NCBI RefSeq assembly: GCF_035083965.1
Contig: NC_089730.1
Location: 18,414,242 to 18,478,241, forward strand
From: Branchiostoma lanceolatum
Taxonomy: Eukaryota > Chordata > Leptocardii > Amphioxiformes > Branchiostomatidae
Direction of reading: 5' to 3'
Length of the DNA stretch: 64,000 nucleotides
The notes beneath the pieces are model-generated. The model was not told where the DNA came from and did not search any database. It was given only the letters and a program-made list of their open reading frames with translations. Position 1 is the first letter of the stretch. Every line of letters starts with the position of its first letter. Positions 11,340 to 23,839 of this stretch are shown in pieces. Position numbers and translations under genes: made by a program.

Positions 11340-11995
11340 AGTGGGCTGTCCCAAAATAACTCCTGGGCAAATCCAAGTTTCTGCATAATTTATGCAAATG
11401 AGGTCCTCATGAGCATAAGTTATGTCCAGGTGCTTTCACCTTTCCAGCATGTACCTACATGTTCAAGATGACATCCGCAGCTTTTACAGTAAGGGGAATA
11501 CAACATCATGCATAAATTATGCAAGTGAGGTCCTCATTAGCATATGTCATGGCCAGGCGTGTGCACCTTTCCTGAAGCTACCTACATCTCAAATATGACA
11601 TCTGCAGCTTGTACGGTAAGGGAAATACAAGTTTATGCATAAATTATGCAAATAAGGTCCTCATTAGCATAATTTTTGGCCAGGTGCATTCACCTTTCCT
11701 AATGGTACCTACATCTTAAGGATGACATCTGCAGCTTTTCCGGTAAGGGAATTACAAGTTTACGCATAAATCATGCAAATTAGGTCCTCATTAGCATAAT
11801 TTATGGCCAGGTGTGTTCGCCTTTCCTAAAGGTACCTACATCTCAAAGATGACATCCGCAGCATTTACGGTAAGGGACATACAACTTTATGCATACATTA
11901 TGCAAATTAGGTCTTCATTAGCATAAGTAATTGTCAGGTGTAGTCACCTTTCCTATAGGTACCTACATCTCAAATATAACATCCGTACCATGTAA
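11340..11995. repeat. 127-bp tandem repeat array, five copies
   Basis: The motif TGCATAAATTATGCAAAT (with variants) recurs at 11382, 11509, 11636, 11763 and 11890, a constant 127-bp step. It is followed each time by GAGGTCCTCATTAGCATA, a CCAGGTG block, ACCTACATCT and GACATCTGCAGCTT. Copies differ by scattered substitutions. The array lies just upstream of the zinc-finger-OAS gene. Confidence 0.93.
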
Positions 11996-11999
11996 CATA

Positions 12000-12545
12000 A
12001 GGTACATAACTTTCTGTAATACCATTAGTAGAGGTACCCCCTGACATCTGCTTGGTTTTAAGTCCCAGACAAGGGAAGTGTAGGAGGGCTTATGTTACAG
12101 TATGACCTAGTTCTTCCTGGCCCCGACAGAAAATAACCAAAAATTGCATCAAAAAATTGCAAAATAAATCATTTTGAAGTAGTGTATGCCAAAAAATATA
12201 ATGGGGTCCTTTGGGTAAATATCCAATACACAACTAAACCAAATTCCAGGTCCTCAGGTTTCAACACCACGGCACTGGAGGCCATTATGTGCGACTTTTG
12301 TCTGAAAATGACCAAAAAAACTCCATAAAATCATTTTAAAAACTTATATGAAAATAAATTAAAAAGGGTCTAGGGGTATACACGTACTCTACCTGCATAC
12401 CAAATTTCAGCTAATTTGGTCGACGGACGACCGAGAAGAAGCGATTTGAAGATTTGACAGGAGAAGAAGAAGGAGAAGAAGAAGAAGAAGAAGGAGAAGA
12501 AGAAACCTGACAAAAACAATATGTTTCGTTGGCGAAACATAAATA
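12000..12545. repeat. Repeat-derived segment ending in a GAA-rich tract
   Basis: AT-rich, non-coding sequence leads into a GAGAAGAAG tract (about 12462-12507). It closes with ATGTTTCGTTGGCGAAACAT, a small palindrome at about 12520-12539. The layout suggests the end of an interspersed element, but I cannot name the family. Confidence 0.45.
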
Positions 12546-14463
12546 TCTACAACATGCTAGCACAGACTATCAAAAATAAATGAATACCCTGAAAATAGAT
12601 TCTGAAAATTCCCTGAAAATCGCTTCGTAATGCCATTTTTGGAATTTTGTTTGTTGCCACAACATATGGGATGTTTCTAGCACTGTGTTCAATGTGACCC
12701 GTCAGGTAACCCCGAACAATGTGTTTATACCTGTGCGCAACTTGATCAGGCTCCTCAGAGCGTAACGTAAACAGCAACCGCGGCATATCTTATACAAACA
12801 TGGAGTCAGTCAACAAGCAAGGGTACTTCAAATAGTAGTTCGTAGCTTCACCCTGAGTCAAGGGACGTAACACAATTGCCAGTCGTCGTTCCTTTTCACG
12901 TTACACTCGGGGCGAAACCGAGGCCCTTTTGAAGTGTCCTCGTACGTGGATTAAAGCTTTGGCTCAAAACAACGTTGCGTAAAAACACTAGCTCGGTGGC
13001 ATACTCTGCAAGCAGAGGTTGATTGTGAAGGTTGTAGCCTTCTTCCCGCATGCCCCCTTTTCTGTCCGCCCGCCCATTCATCATTTTCATGAGAAGAAGG
13101 TCTGACTAATCAAACTATGCTTGGAGATAGTAGCCATTACGTACGTATACTAGGGAAGGAAGACTTCCCAGAAGAAACGACCCGCCCTGAATTGCGTACT
13201 TTCTCATTGAGTTTACAGCACGTACATTTGGAAACGCATGAGAAAGCGGACGGCATCCAGGTTCCAAAAGATAGCATAAATTGGTAAACAGCCGTTGTAT
13301 TCAGCTCCAATCAACTTCACAAAACGACAGGCGTGAATTGGGATATATCATCATATACAACACAAACATATAATACGTAATATCATAAACTGGATGTAAC
13401 CAGCGATAGTGGTGGCGGTAACTGGCCATGGTATACTTCCTCAAGCTCATATAATTTCTTCTTCTCTTGGAGTATTGAGTAAAGCGACTGCGCAAGATAT
13501 CCATGTTCCTCTTACCTTTTGAAATCTGCACTCTGCGATTCAGAGAACCGTTATAAACAGCGGTTACCCCTACGTCGCTGGCTGGCGCAGGTTTGCCAAA
13601 AGAAGAACTGTAGTCAGCGCGACGTGTATTTATACCAAGTAGCCGTTGGAAATTCCCCAAATGAGTCAGCCCTGGTTTCGAAAACATTCCGTAGGTTTGC
13701 ACAACTTGCGACGCGGGAAAGGTGGAAAGCCCCGCAGGTGAGGTTACAGGTAGCGACAAACAGGTATAGCTATGGGGAATCCCCATGACGTCATTACTCA
13801 GGTTACCAAGTTACCCATGATTCCACAGTGTCAGGGAAAGACGGAAATCCCCGGCCCGCTCGCTAAGCTTCGTTTATGGCATTAGTGCTTTCTTCAGTAA
13901 CATACATATAATGAATATACATTTACATATATCATATAATGGTAAATCATTGAAACAGAGTCACCAATCACGTCTGTTATACATATTTATTTTCCATGAC
14001 CTGTTGCAATATGCATAGTACATACATGGTATTTATCAAGGACTTCCGTGTACATATCACATAGCAGGAGATCACGATGGGAGCCTTTGCTGAGTTATTT
14101 GAGTCATACACATGGAACGTTATTGCACAGCATTTCTCACTCCAACAGCGTTACATATAGTCGTTCTTATGTGAATTAAAATGAATAGCGACAGGAAAAT
14201 AAAAAAGATGATAAAAAATTACTGATATGAATCGCTCTTTTAAAGCAGGTGGTCGTTTGAAAATGTGAAAATAAATTTCAAATGTCGTTTATACAATGTA
14301 TGACATTTTGCACCGATTCGCATTCCAGCTGCTTGGTGATGAGTGTACACAAAACAAGCGATAGATTCACTTCCCCTTTGCTCCAATATACAGCTACTGA
14401 GGTTTAGACCGGACCCCCTTTATGCAACTCATATCTGCAAGCAAGTTCTTGTCCCCTGAGCGT
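12546..14463. other. Gene-poor segment with promoter-like CRE
   Basis: Open frames at 12547-12786 and 13301-13786 (minus) match no family I know. Part of the latter overlaps the repeat shared with 5757-6163. A perfect TGACGTCA lies at 13786-13793. No exon is supported. Confidence 0.4.
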
Positions 14464-15315
14464 TCACATGGCACTGACAGGCCGCATGTGGTCGGGATGT
14501 GTCTTCCTGATGTGTCGCCGAAGTTTTCTGAAAAGACACAAGAAACCAAGTCAGACATCTTTGGATGAAATAATTAATATTGGCTTGTCTATAGGAAACT
14601 AAATATTGTAATTCATAGACAGACATGGACAACACCTGGCTAAGATAGGTTGAGGGACAAATCATTTTCTCAAAACAGGTGGAACGTCTAGGCCTGTGTC
14701 TGCATCGTGTACTACAGATGTAAAACACTCGTGTTAAAAAGGTCTCACATTATTGTACCGTATACAGTAGAAGCACATGGTGTAACTCATCAGTGTATCC
14801 TACCAAGGAACTATTAACTTACATGTAATGTATCCTTCCCAGCAGGTAATACACCTGGTTAAATCTCTCCCCTGCATTGCACCTTACACAGGTAACTCAC
14901 CTGTACTGTATCCTACACACCTGGTGTTTTTGTAAAGATAACATATTCTCAGGTAATACACCTGGTGTAACTTCTCTCCACTGTCACTGCATCCTATACA
15001 GTTAACTCACCTGGCGGACCCCTCACCTGTACTGTACACTTCCCAAGTAACTCACCTGAACTGTACGATACACCACGAGGAAACACGTCTGACGCAATAT
15101 ATAATGTATCACCTGTACTGTATCCTGCCCAGACAGATGAAACACCTGCTGTAGCTGCTGGGTTTCTCCGGGTCGGGCGGGGCATGTGTCCCATGATGCT
15201 CCAGGGCCTGCCCCAGAGTGAGGCTGACGTGGTGACAGTAGCAGCAGGTGTAGCCCGTCATTCGCATGGAGCTGATTCGGACAACAGAACATTGACATTG
15301 ACAAACTTCACCCAT
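14464..15315 (-). CDS. Small C2H2 zinc-finger protein, two exons seen (possibly partial)
   Basis: Exon 15113-15315 ends in phase 2 at a GT donor. Exon 14464-14527 follows a TTTTCAG acceptor and completes the frame (267 nt, 88 aa if Met at 15315 is the start). Seen: one finger YTCCYCHHVSLTLGQALEHH.. (Cys-X2-Cys-X12-His-X3-His). A second is split by the intron: CFICLGRIQY then RKLRRHIRKTH (Cys-X2-Cys-X11-His-X4-His). The protein ends MRPVSAM and stop. That the finger is completed only by splicing supports a real gene. A CAG sits just before Met15315, so upstream exons are possible. No specific family is recognised; nucleic-acid binding is inferred. Confidence 0.55.
14760..15128. repeat. Degenerate tandem repeat spanning intron and exon donor
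   Basis: TAACTCACCTGTACTGTATCC (14893 onward), CTCACCTGTACTGTACAC (about 15025) and AACTCACCTGAACTGTACG (about 15052) are echoes of the real donor region at 15105-15128. They contain the reverse complement of CAG|GTGA. Confidence 0.65.
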
Positions 15316-16198
15316 TCTGAAACTTTTTTTTTAAAATCTAGCAACTACAGTCTCTTCACATACACTAATTAACATGATCAAAATAAAATGTCTTAATTCA
15401 TATATGGATAATTAATGACAGAAACATATGTCGTGGAATGGAATCGGACAACCAAACATTGACAAATGACATAAAAAAGGTCTAGCAACTGTAATCACTT
15501 TGAATTAGAATATGCGCTAAAGAAATAAAAATCAAATGTCTAATAAAAGTTTATATCATGTGGATAACCAATCATTATACTTTCTGACGGAAACATATGT
15601 CATGGCATAGAACAAACCTTTTTTCAATTAACATATGACCCACAATTGTACATTCAATCACTGACAAGAAAAATATTGGTACCAAGAAAAAACACCAACG
15701 CTCGTTCCCCTAGGCCTTCCCTGATCATGAGTCACAATGGACTTCAGGGAAAATACTCGAGAAAACGACACGGGCAGAGACCGAAGTGACAGCACGTTTT
15801 GATAATATTTGTTTTTTCCTGCTAAGTCTATTTGATGTTTCCGTTTTTAGTTACACGGGAACATTACATGTTTGCGGTCGCTGCCTGCAACAACACTTGT
15901 ACAAACCACGGTCTGCAGCTGAATAGGACCATGGTATCCAGACAGTAGGTCGAGGTTATGTTTGATTTGCGCCATTTAGAAATTAGGTCATGAAAGAAAA
16001 ATTTGCTGATTATAATCTAACATTTCACGTCGAAGGAAAGACAAATCGCTAGAACTAGATTTATGATAACACTATTCTTCTTATCAAAGACATGTTAATT
16101 TTCCATGTTGCACAACTTACTTGAAATTCCTGTCTCCACTTCAGCTCTTTTATTCTTATAACTTTAACATTTGCCAAACGTTCTGACTAGGCTCTACA

Positions 16199-16374
16199 AG
16201 ACTCCATAGATCGCTGGAAAATTAGTGACAATTGGTCAAATGGACAGATGACATGCCAGAGAAGTTAGCCGCTCCCAAGGTTGCATTATGTACTACCAGG
16301 CCAGCTAACTTCTCTGGCATGTTACTTATATTTAGCTAATTTCTACTATCACGTTCCATGTATCTATGGAGTCT
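16199..16374. mobile_element. Fold-back MITE-like element
   Basis: Outer ends AGACTCCATAGAT and ATCTATGGAGTCT form an inverted pair. Perfect inner arms of 18 bp lie at 16252-16269 and 16304-16321 (CATGCCAGAGAAGTTAGC). Sub-terminal TCGCTGGAAAATTAG.. resembles the element at 61.58-61.74 kb, so these are probably one family. Confidence 0.75.
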
Positions 16375-18269
16375 TTGAATCGGCTCACCCACAGTTACAG
16401 TTATCTTTATAGAGCAAACAAATTACGGCAGTGAAAGCGCTCTGGTTCTTTAGACCAGACAGAATCGGGCCAGTCGTCTCGCCACCTGATCGTGAATCCC
16501 CGTTGTTTGTACAGTCTCTCTTTCAGAGGCAAGTGCGTGGTTGTCTAAAAACACTTTCCTGTCGTCTGAATGGACAGTTGACGAGTCTTAAACAAGTGTT
16601 CATAGTCGGGGATAACAAATAGTCCCCAAACATGACGACCGTATGTATGTAATTACTTTGTCCTTCCCATGTCGTTAGCGTCTATCTAAAACCTATTAGC
16701 GAGTCCCGAATAATTGTGTGGCCTTCAGACATATCGCCGGGACTACTGGACCTCTAATCGGCTCACTCGTTTGATATGTTAGTTCGACTTATGTCGGCAC
16801 ATGTCTAGGTAATCATTCAGTGGAGACTTGCGATGTACACAAAGTTACCGTATTGACACTGGTGTTGAAAATCAACTAAACAATAGGTTCCCGTTTAACT
16901 TAAATTAAAAAGTAAACGTTATGACCCAAAAATCATATTTACAAATTACAGACCTTGTATTTTTTTTTCCCGTGGCGTCTAGCATGATAGTATGATTGAA
17001 ATCCAAATGAAAAGGTCAATCCCAGAGGTTTTTCAGAAATAGAGGGAGGCGGTACATAAAAGCTCACACCTTAACGACATAACACCGTTGCTAGGTTACC
17101 GCACGACCTGAGAAACATCTTCCCTAGCAACCGTTCCCTGGCGATAATACGAAATACACAAATATCTTGAGGTGGTATTACTCGTGCTTGTGTGCAAAAC
17201 ACGACTTCGTTCTATACTTTCAATAGTAGGTCACGTTTGTAGGGAAACTACAACAATAGTGGTCCTTATTTTTGGAACCCCACACGTGGCAGGCCCTTAG
17301 TGACCAAAGAACGCCAAGTTTTACATGTACATGTATGTGCTGTGGACGGACAGACTTATTTGTTCTACATGCAGATTTATGAAGAAGAAGAACTACTGTG
17401 GACGGACAATCTTATTTCCTTCCTAAGCTTCAAAAAGTAGCTCTAGTTTTTAACGTAAATTCGTTAAGCTTGATATTTGTAACTTGATGTGTAATAACGA
17501 TATTTTCGGCTCAGGTGAACGTAAAAGTGACTACTATGACTGTTAGAGCTCCGTCCCTTCTAATCTCTTACGTTGCTGCTAACATTCAAAGGTTCTCTAT
17601 AGGCTATAATCACAAGATCTAGATCTCGAAAAAAGCTTTCAGGCAGTCGTTTCAGGAAACGATTTCTAAACGCTCAAGAACAAAGCGGTGCGTGGGCGCA
17701 TAGATATGGTAGTACTTACAGCTGAACATTTTGGCAGGAGAGACCATATCTCACCCGCTCATGCTGTGTTGTACATACAGCCGTTACTGAAACGATATCC
17801 ATACTTACGCCAAAGCACGTGTGTGAATATGTGCTTTTTCATATATCTTTTATACTAGACCCTCATTTTAGTAATCCAATGACTATAGAAAACCATAAAA
17901 CAGTACTAGTCATTCAAGGACAGGCCTGGGTTGTGCATCAGGCTACAACCAAAAAAGGAATAGGAATTCGCTATTTTTGTCCTATTTCACCAAATCGCCA
18001 TAAATTTGTAATTTTACTGGAAGCAAGGAGGTTATAGTTTACAATCCTTGCTAGAAGAGACGGGTTGTTAAACCGAAAGGCGACCACAAATCAAATCATA
18101 GAGACCTTCTTAGTCCTAAGATAGGTTTATGGCAGCAAATTGAGGATGGTTATTCTTGTGCTGGACGTGTCTAAGAAATTCAAGCCATCTTGCGACAGAA
18201 CCGTTTCGGACAGATCCTTGCTGAAATTTGGATCCGTCATAGCATAGCCTAAATAGCATAGCCTATATC

Positions 18270-18690
18270 GAAGCACAAAAATTGCACGACGAATTTGACC
18301 GCACCCTACAGACACAGGATATATTCTACTCAACTTTCTGAAATAACCAAACCACCTGATATAAAATCCCTCTATCTAATCAAGAAATTGACAGGCTCTC
18401 ACCTAGAAAAGTGCACGCTCTACAATATTGCTGTTGTAACCTACAATCGAAGCACCGTGAAAAATGGCACGACGAATGAATGTGACCGCATCTTACAGAG
18501 ACAGAACATATTCTACGTACCTTTCTAACCGACCCACCTGATATCAAGCCCATCCCTCTAATAGAAAAAGTGGCAAGGCTCTCACCTGGAATAGTGCTGC
18601 ACGTTCTACTCTTATCAATATCTCTGCTGTAGCCGGGCGAAGTACGACGTACTTGAGTTTTGACCGGGACACAAGCCCACAGACATGTGC
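18270..18690. repeat. Degenerate tandem repeat, about 175-183 bp, three copies
   Basis: GCACGACGAAT.. occurs near 18285 and 18467, and AGTACGACGTACTT near 18641. Each copy then has a GACCGCA.C.(A)CAGA block and CACCTGATATAAA/CACCTGATATCAA with GGCTCTCACCT. Copies are diverged. Confidence 0.6.
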
Positions 18691-20258
18691 AAACGGAGCG
18701 GCCCAGCGCTACAGACGGGTCATGTCGGGAAGGTTTCAGGGCTTGTCACAAGTCTTTGTTGACTCTAAGTCGGGGCTAATTGACGACTTGAGTGAAAAAG
18801 TATCATTTAAACGTGGCGAGAGGAGTTTTCTTTAGACCAGGGTAAACCATCGCTTGGCAAACTCTTTTGTGTGTGGCGTTGGGCTGGAGCAAGTTAAGCT
18901 TTTGTTTGCTTTGTGCTACGATTAAACATAGACGTAGAAAACTAATCTTAAAGTAGATCATGACGGTTTCTACGACTTGGCCCCGAGATCTGACCGCTAG
19001 GCCCCCGATGTCAGAAAACGGAGCAAATCAGAAGTCTTCTTATCGACCTACGAAACAAGGACTCGACATAAGCAACTAGCGACCTCTGCTTAGAAAGATG
19101 GAAAACGACTTGGCAAACAAGAAACGTTTACAATAAAAATGTAATCGACATATATTCTAATTCTTTTCATGTTGTTGTTACACTTTGCATACTCTTTTCC
19201 TCACGTTACTTCTGTGGATTGCAGTCTCTCTTCAAAGTCTAAAAACGCTTCTTGAAAAGGAAACAACAACCCCAAAATACAATTACAGAAGCCTCTTTGT
19301 CAGTTCAAACTTATTTACCTTTCGTGGGGGGTAGACTGTAACTACAATGGGATATAAAAAGATCACTGTATTCTATGCTATATGTACGTGATACATATAC
19401 CAAAATTGAAAGGATCAAACCTCATATCATACTGTCTTAAGGTACTTCACAGCTGTAAGAACAAGAAGTCTTAATCGTTCTTGTGTTTTCTTAGGTGTCA
19501 AGATAAGGACTTGTTCCTAGTAGCTTCTATTGTCGAGCGGCGTCCCGCGCAAACTTACAGTAACAAAGCAAATGGGCCGTAACGTCTGAAAACACGCGGC
19601 CATTACCCCAGACGGCGCTCATTAAACACTGTGTACATATAGTACATATAATAAGGGCCAGGCCAAGGTAATCATATGGATGACATCTGCACACACATGG
19701 ATTTCTTCTCTTTAAGGCTTTAACATGTAGTTTTCTATATTGCATGACAAGAATCTTACATGGGGTGCAAGTAAGATTGCAAAGTTTGATAGAAAAGAGA
19801 TGATAAGCAACAGAAAGCCATGGACACTTGACAGGTTTCATATGTTGTATTGATAGCACTGAATATTTTGTACAAACTATAAAGTATCTCTATACATACT
19901 TCTTGATTCTGGTAACAATGTTCGTGCTCTTGTTATTTCAAAATAAAACATATACATGTAAAATATGCTTTTCCCAGTCATGTTCCTTCACTTTTATACT
20001 CTAGCTCTCACACCAAATAATATCTGGCCAGACTCCATCCCATTGTATTTTAACCTTTAGTACACTGAAGTAGCCATTTGACTACCAAGTTTCCTTTGGT
20101 TCTGAGATTATTAGGCAGCAGGGAGATTAAGTCTAACTGGGAAACGATTGTACTTTTGAGCCAATAGTTTCCCACTCCTCACTAAGATATGACCAAGGAT
20201 AATATCAAATGATATCCAAAGTCTTGGTATCTGACAGCAGCAGCATCTACATTGTTTG

Positions 20259-23200
20259 TCATCTGTCTTCTTCATCTTCATCTACTTCATCTTCACTTTG
20301 AAATTCACTGTTTTTCCTAGCAAAGTTGTCCTCAGGTTTGAGCTTCTTCCATGACACCAAATGTCTGGACCTCTCGATGGCCTCTGCCACGTACTCGTAT
20401 CTGCAGTGTTTTATAAGGAGTGCGTCGTCTGCGGTGAAGTACCCGTCTCGTGTCCGTCGGACTTTAGTAGATACGGCTGTGGACCTGAGCTCCAGCCCAA
20501 TGTCGTGGATGAGCTGTCTCAACCACTGTGGGGTCTCATGGACACACTGGATCTCTGTAATGATAAAGGAGAAAACCTATGGCTTAACCAAGCAGAGCAG
20601 AACACAGGTTCAAGGATGAGAATAAAAATAATCATGCTGTAATAATCTGAAGACGATAAACTGGATAGTGAGTGAGTGAGTATGTTGATCTTAGCATATA
20701 GTATATTATACACTAATACATGTATCTAGAATGGCACACCAAAAAGGAAACAGCTGTTTTCTTTTTGTGGTAATATCTTAAAGTTGTTCCTGAATACTGC
20801 AGAAAGCAACAAGGTTTTTCCCTTGGCTGTCAGATATGCAGTCTTCAGAGGCTACCACCCATTAAATTTGGGTATTTTGGATTGTATTCAATGTATCTAG
20901 GTAAAAGCTCTAGTATATGTGATGAAATATACTGTGCTTTACATTATGAACTGTAAGAAAGATCAGAGTATCTCTGCATGTGCACTAGTAGTAGCTATAG
21001 CATAATGTGTGTTAATCCTGATTCCATCCCTTCTTACCCAGTGTGAAATGAGGTGGTTGATACTCCAGACACCTCATGGCCAGCACCAGGGGAGGGGAGT
21101 TCATCCGAGGTCGCAGCAGACCCTGACAGGCTAACTCATACGCCTCTTGGCTCTGGATGTCTACTCCTGCATATCTTGGTTCCAGGACAAAGAGACAGAC
21201 ATCTAAGGCTTGGCTTTGAGAAAAAAACACCACTACGAATTCTAGATCTTTAACAAAATTTTAAGAGTGAAATATTTCTACAGCTAAGATAAATAAAAAG
21301 GAGATGCATTTTGTATTGTCTGTCAACTACACTGTACAATGTATGCAACTTTACAGATACTGAGTATAGGTTTAAAAGCTGCTTTTAAACCTATACTCAG
21401 TATCTGTAAAGTGAGGGCTTACAATATGTAGAAATTCTAGACTACAGTTTTTTGAGAGCAACTTCAACAATTTGAACATCACATGAATTGAAAATATGAT
21501 CATCTTGACTTAAATCGTGGTCTTACTCTGTGGTGAGGTTCTGGTGGCTTCTCTGTAGGTAGGACACAATCCTGGCCAACTTCTCACCACTGATGTGATC
21601 TGCAGTTTCAGGGATACACAAAGCCTACAGTATTACATGATTTGTCAATGGTATGGCTTTGCTAAGTTGAACCTTCTTCCTGCTACCTAATTCAGTAACA
21701 GTTACAAATTTGGTGCTAAAAGTCAACTTCAACAGGGCGAAGGTTAAAAATAACTTACATTTAGAACAGAAAATGTCCACACATTGTTTTTCATACAAAA
21801 AAAGAAAGAAGAACCGGATCTGCAGGCAGTTGAAATGTGGCAAAGAATGAAAATAATGAGCTGACTGGACCTGGGGATTAAAGACAGATAACAGAAACTT
21901 TGTCAACAATAGAAAAGAGAATGATATTGATGGATTATGGCTTACCATATGTTGTTCTCTCCAGCACCTTCCCTGACACATCATGGTTGTCTGTCGCCAT
22001 ACCAAACTTCCCCTCCACAATGTATTGCTGAAAAATCATGTATACAAACAAATGATATTACACCAATAGCAGTCCTGACTCTAATTGAATTTGTGAACGA
22101 CTTAATTACAGCACATTGTGGCCATGAGACAACGCGTGTACATACAACCATATTTATAACTCCTACATGTACAATCAAAATGATTCTATGAGCCTCAACT
22201 ACATGTATGTATTGTACGTGTGGTTGATGCTGTTATATGATAGATGTATTTCCTACACACACATATACACACACACACACACAAACAAACAGATTCTGAC
22301 TTACCTTAGAGTAGTGAGCGTGAAACATGGCACGGACCTTCTTTATCCCGTCTCTGATGCCTAAGACTGGAACAATAAACATCAATCAGCCATTTGAAGT
22401 TGAATCCATTGAATTTCATCATCAACTTGAAAAGGGTCATAAATGAGGTGCAACTTATGCGTGAATTTACAAAAATTTGCGAATGCTTGGTGCACAGTAA
22501 AAGAAAGTGGTTCTCACCTACAACTCCAGAGGACAGGGTGTCCAGGGGAAACTGACAGTATATTGGTACTTTTTCATGACCTTTCACTGAAACAGTACAA
22601 TAAAATTGATTTAATCAAAGACTTCATCATTTCCTCTGAAGTTTTAGATTTTAGATCATACAGTGTATATCATGATATGTACATTTCATCATTACAATTG
22701 TATTAGATATAATTTTAACACAAGGCTACTGACTTATTCTAGTCCAAGACATCAAAAATGACTTATTGGTTTGCGTAAGCTACTTAAAAAAGGTCTATAA
22801 TAGTACTATTGTCCTTTGCTATGTAAATGAATTTATATTTGCCTTGTAGCTGCTTGTAAAACTGTATTGTGCAATGTTCAGTCACCAGATCTGAGCTCTT
22901 TGTAATTCTCATAGAGTTTGGCTAGCTGGGTATATGTCATGATACAGACAAACGAATGAATAAAATGAAATCAAGACATCCCTGCTGCATATGTGGATCA
23001 GTGTACAAACTTACTGACCTAGTGGGTGTTTGGAGAGTGACGGCACGTCCACTCTGGTCAGCTGGTTTGGGTCGTCAGGGGAGGGGAGTAGCCTGTAGTC
23101 GTGTCTGTGTGGGACCCAGGGGAAGGTGGCCGTGATCTCTGAACAACAGGGAAGGAGTCAAGATATCAAACTGGTATCATCTTCATCTGATGAAGTAGAA

Positions 23201-23746
23201 CATGTAGTATTTTCATACCTGTTACAAAGTAAACATCATAAAGCAAAAGAGATTAATACAAGAACAAAACAAGAGATGAGAACAAAATAAACAAAAGCAG
23301 TTATTTGCTTCAGTCTAACGGGAACATATCATATGTAGCATAAGACTTAAACAGTCCAGGCTGTTTAATATGAGCCCTATACAAGTAGCTACTAGTATGT
23401 GTTGCATGAAAAGCGCCCTCTGGTGTTCTATTGATAAACTGCAAACACATAATAGCACACCTTCTGCTAAAACTTTCTCTCCCTCTAAAAGAATTTAAAT
23501 CCTCATATCCATTCATAGTTTTAGCTAATCCAACACGCCTTAATAATATTAAAAAAAAAAAACAACAGTCAAACAAAACTGGCAAAATCACAAGTTATTA
23601 TCTTTATGACACTACAAACCTTTCCCCAGGTTTTCCTTGAGGCTGACAATCATCTTGTTGACGTTGAGCCCTGGCGGTTTGTACACAGCGAACACCCCGC
23701 TCAACCGGGATGCCACCTCCGCCGCGGACTTGGTGGTCTGGAGCAT
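20259..23746 (-). CDS. TRUB2: Pseudouridine synthase TRUB2 (mitochondrial mRNA pseudouridylase family), 8 coding exons
   Basis: TRUB2 converts uridine to pseudouridine in mitochondrial RNA and supports mitoribosome function (family knowledge). Exons: 23620-23746, 23019-23138, 22518-22586, 22305-22366, 21946-22027, 21527-21599, 21038-21174, 20259-20554. Phases match throughout; 966 nt give 321 aa, against 331 in human. Landmarks, in order: GVFAVYKPPGL near the N-terminus; FPLDTLSSGVV with the catalytic Asp at residue 98; VLGIRDG; YIVEGKFGMATD; QSQEAYELACQGLLRP; SPPLVLAMRCL; and CVHETPQWLRQLIHDIGLEL followed by VRRTRDGYFTADDALL. The tail is acidic. Human TRUB2 has HRLD where this protein has FPLD. 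Met at 23746 was chosen because the family starts just before the VYKPPGL motif; a CAG five bases upstream of the ATG suggests a non-coding first exon further up. Confidence 0.95.
21349..21411. repeat. Perfect 31-bp palindrome with one-base centre
   Basis: Arms 21349-21379 and 21381-21411 (CTTTACAGATACTGAGTATA.. and its exact complement) flank a single T at 21380. It lies in the TRUB2 intron between exons 6 and 7. Confidence 0.95.
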
Positions 23747-23839
23747 CTCAACTGCTGGGTTGGGTTGATACAAATGTGACCTGTGTTTTTCTTTATTTAT
23801 TGAACAGCAAATGATATTTAAAAAAGATATGTCCAAAAG

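Larger units (their letters stand above)
15320..20258. other. Gene-poor interval
   Basis: About 4.9 kb with only short open frames, none resembling a known protein. It contains the fold-back element at 16199-16374 and the three-copy repeat at about 18270-18690. No RNA gene was recognised. Confidence 0.5.

Noticed and set aside
11340-11995. Regular direct repeats resembling a CRISPR-like array
   Set aside because: The units are 127 bp with variation spread along the whole unit and no distinct spacers. The setting is eukaryotic, so this is a tandem satellite.
13301-13786. 161-codon open frame on the minus strand as a gene
   Set aside because: Its N-terminal third comes from the repeat shared with 5757-6163, and the rest has biased, unfamiliar composition.
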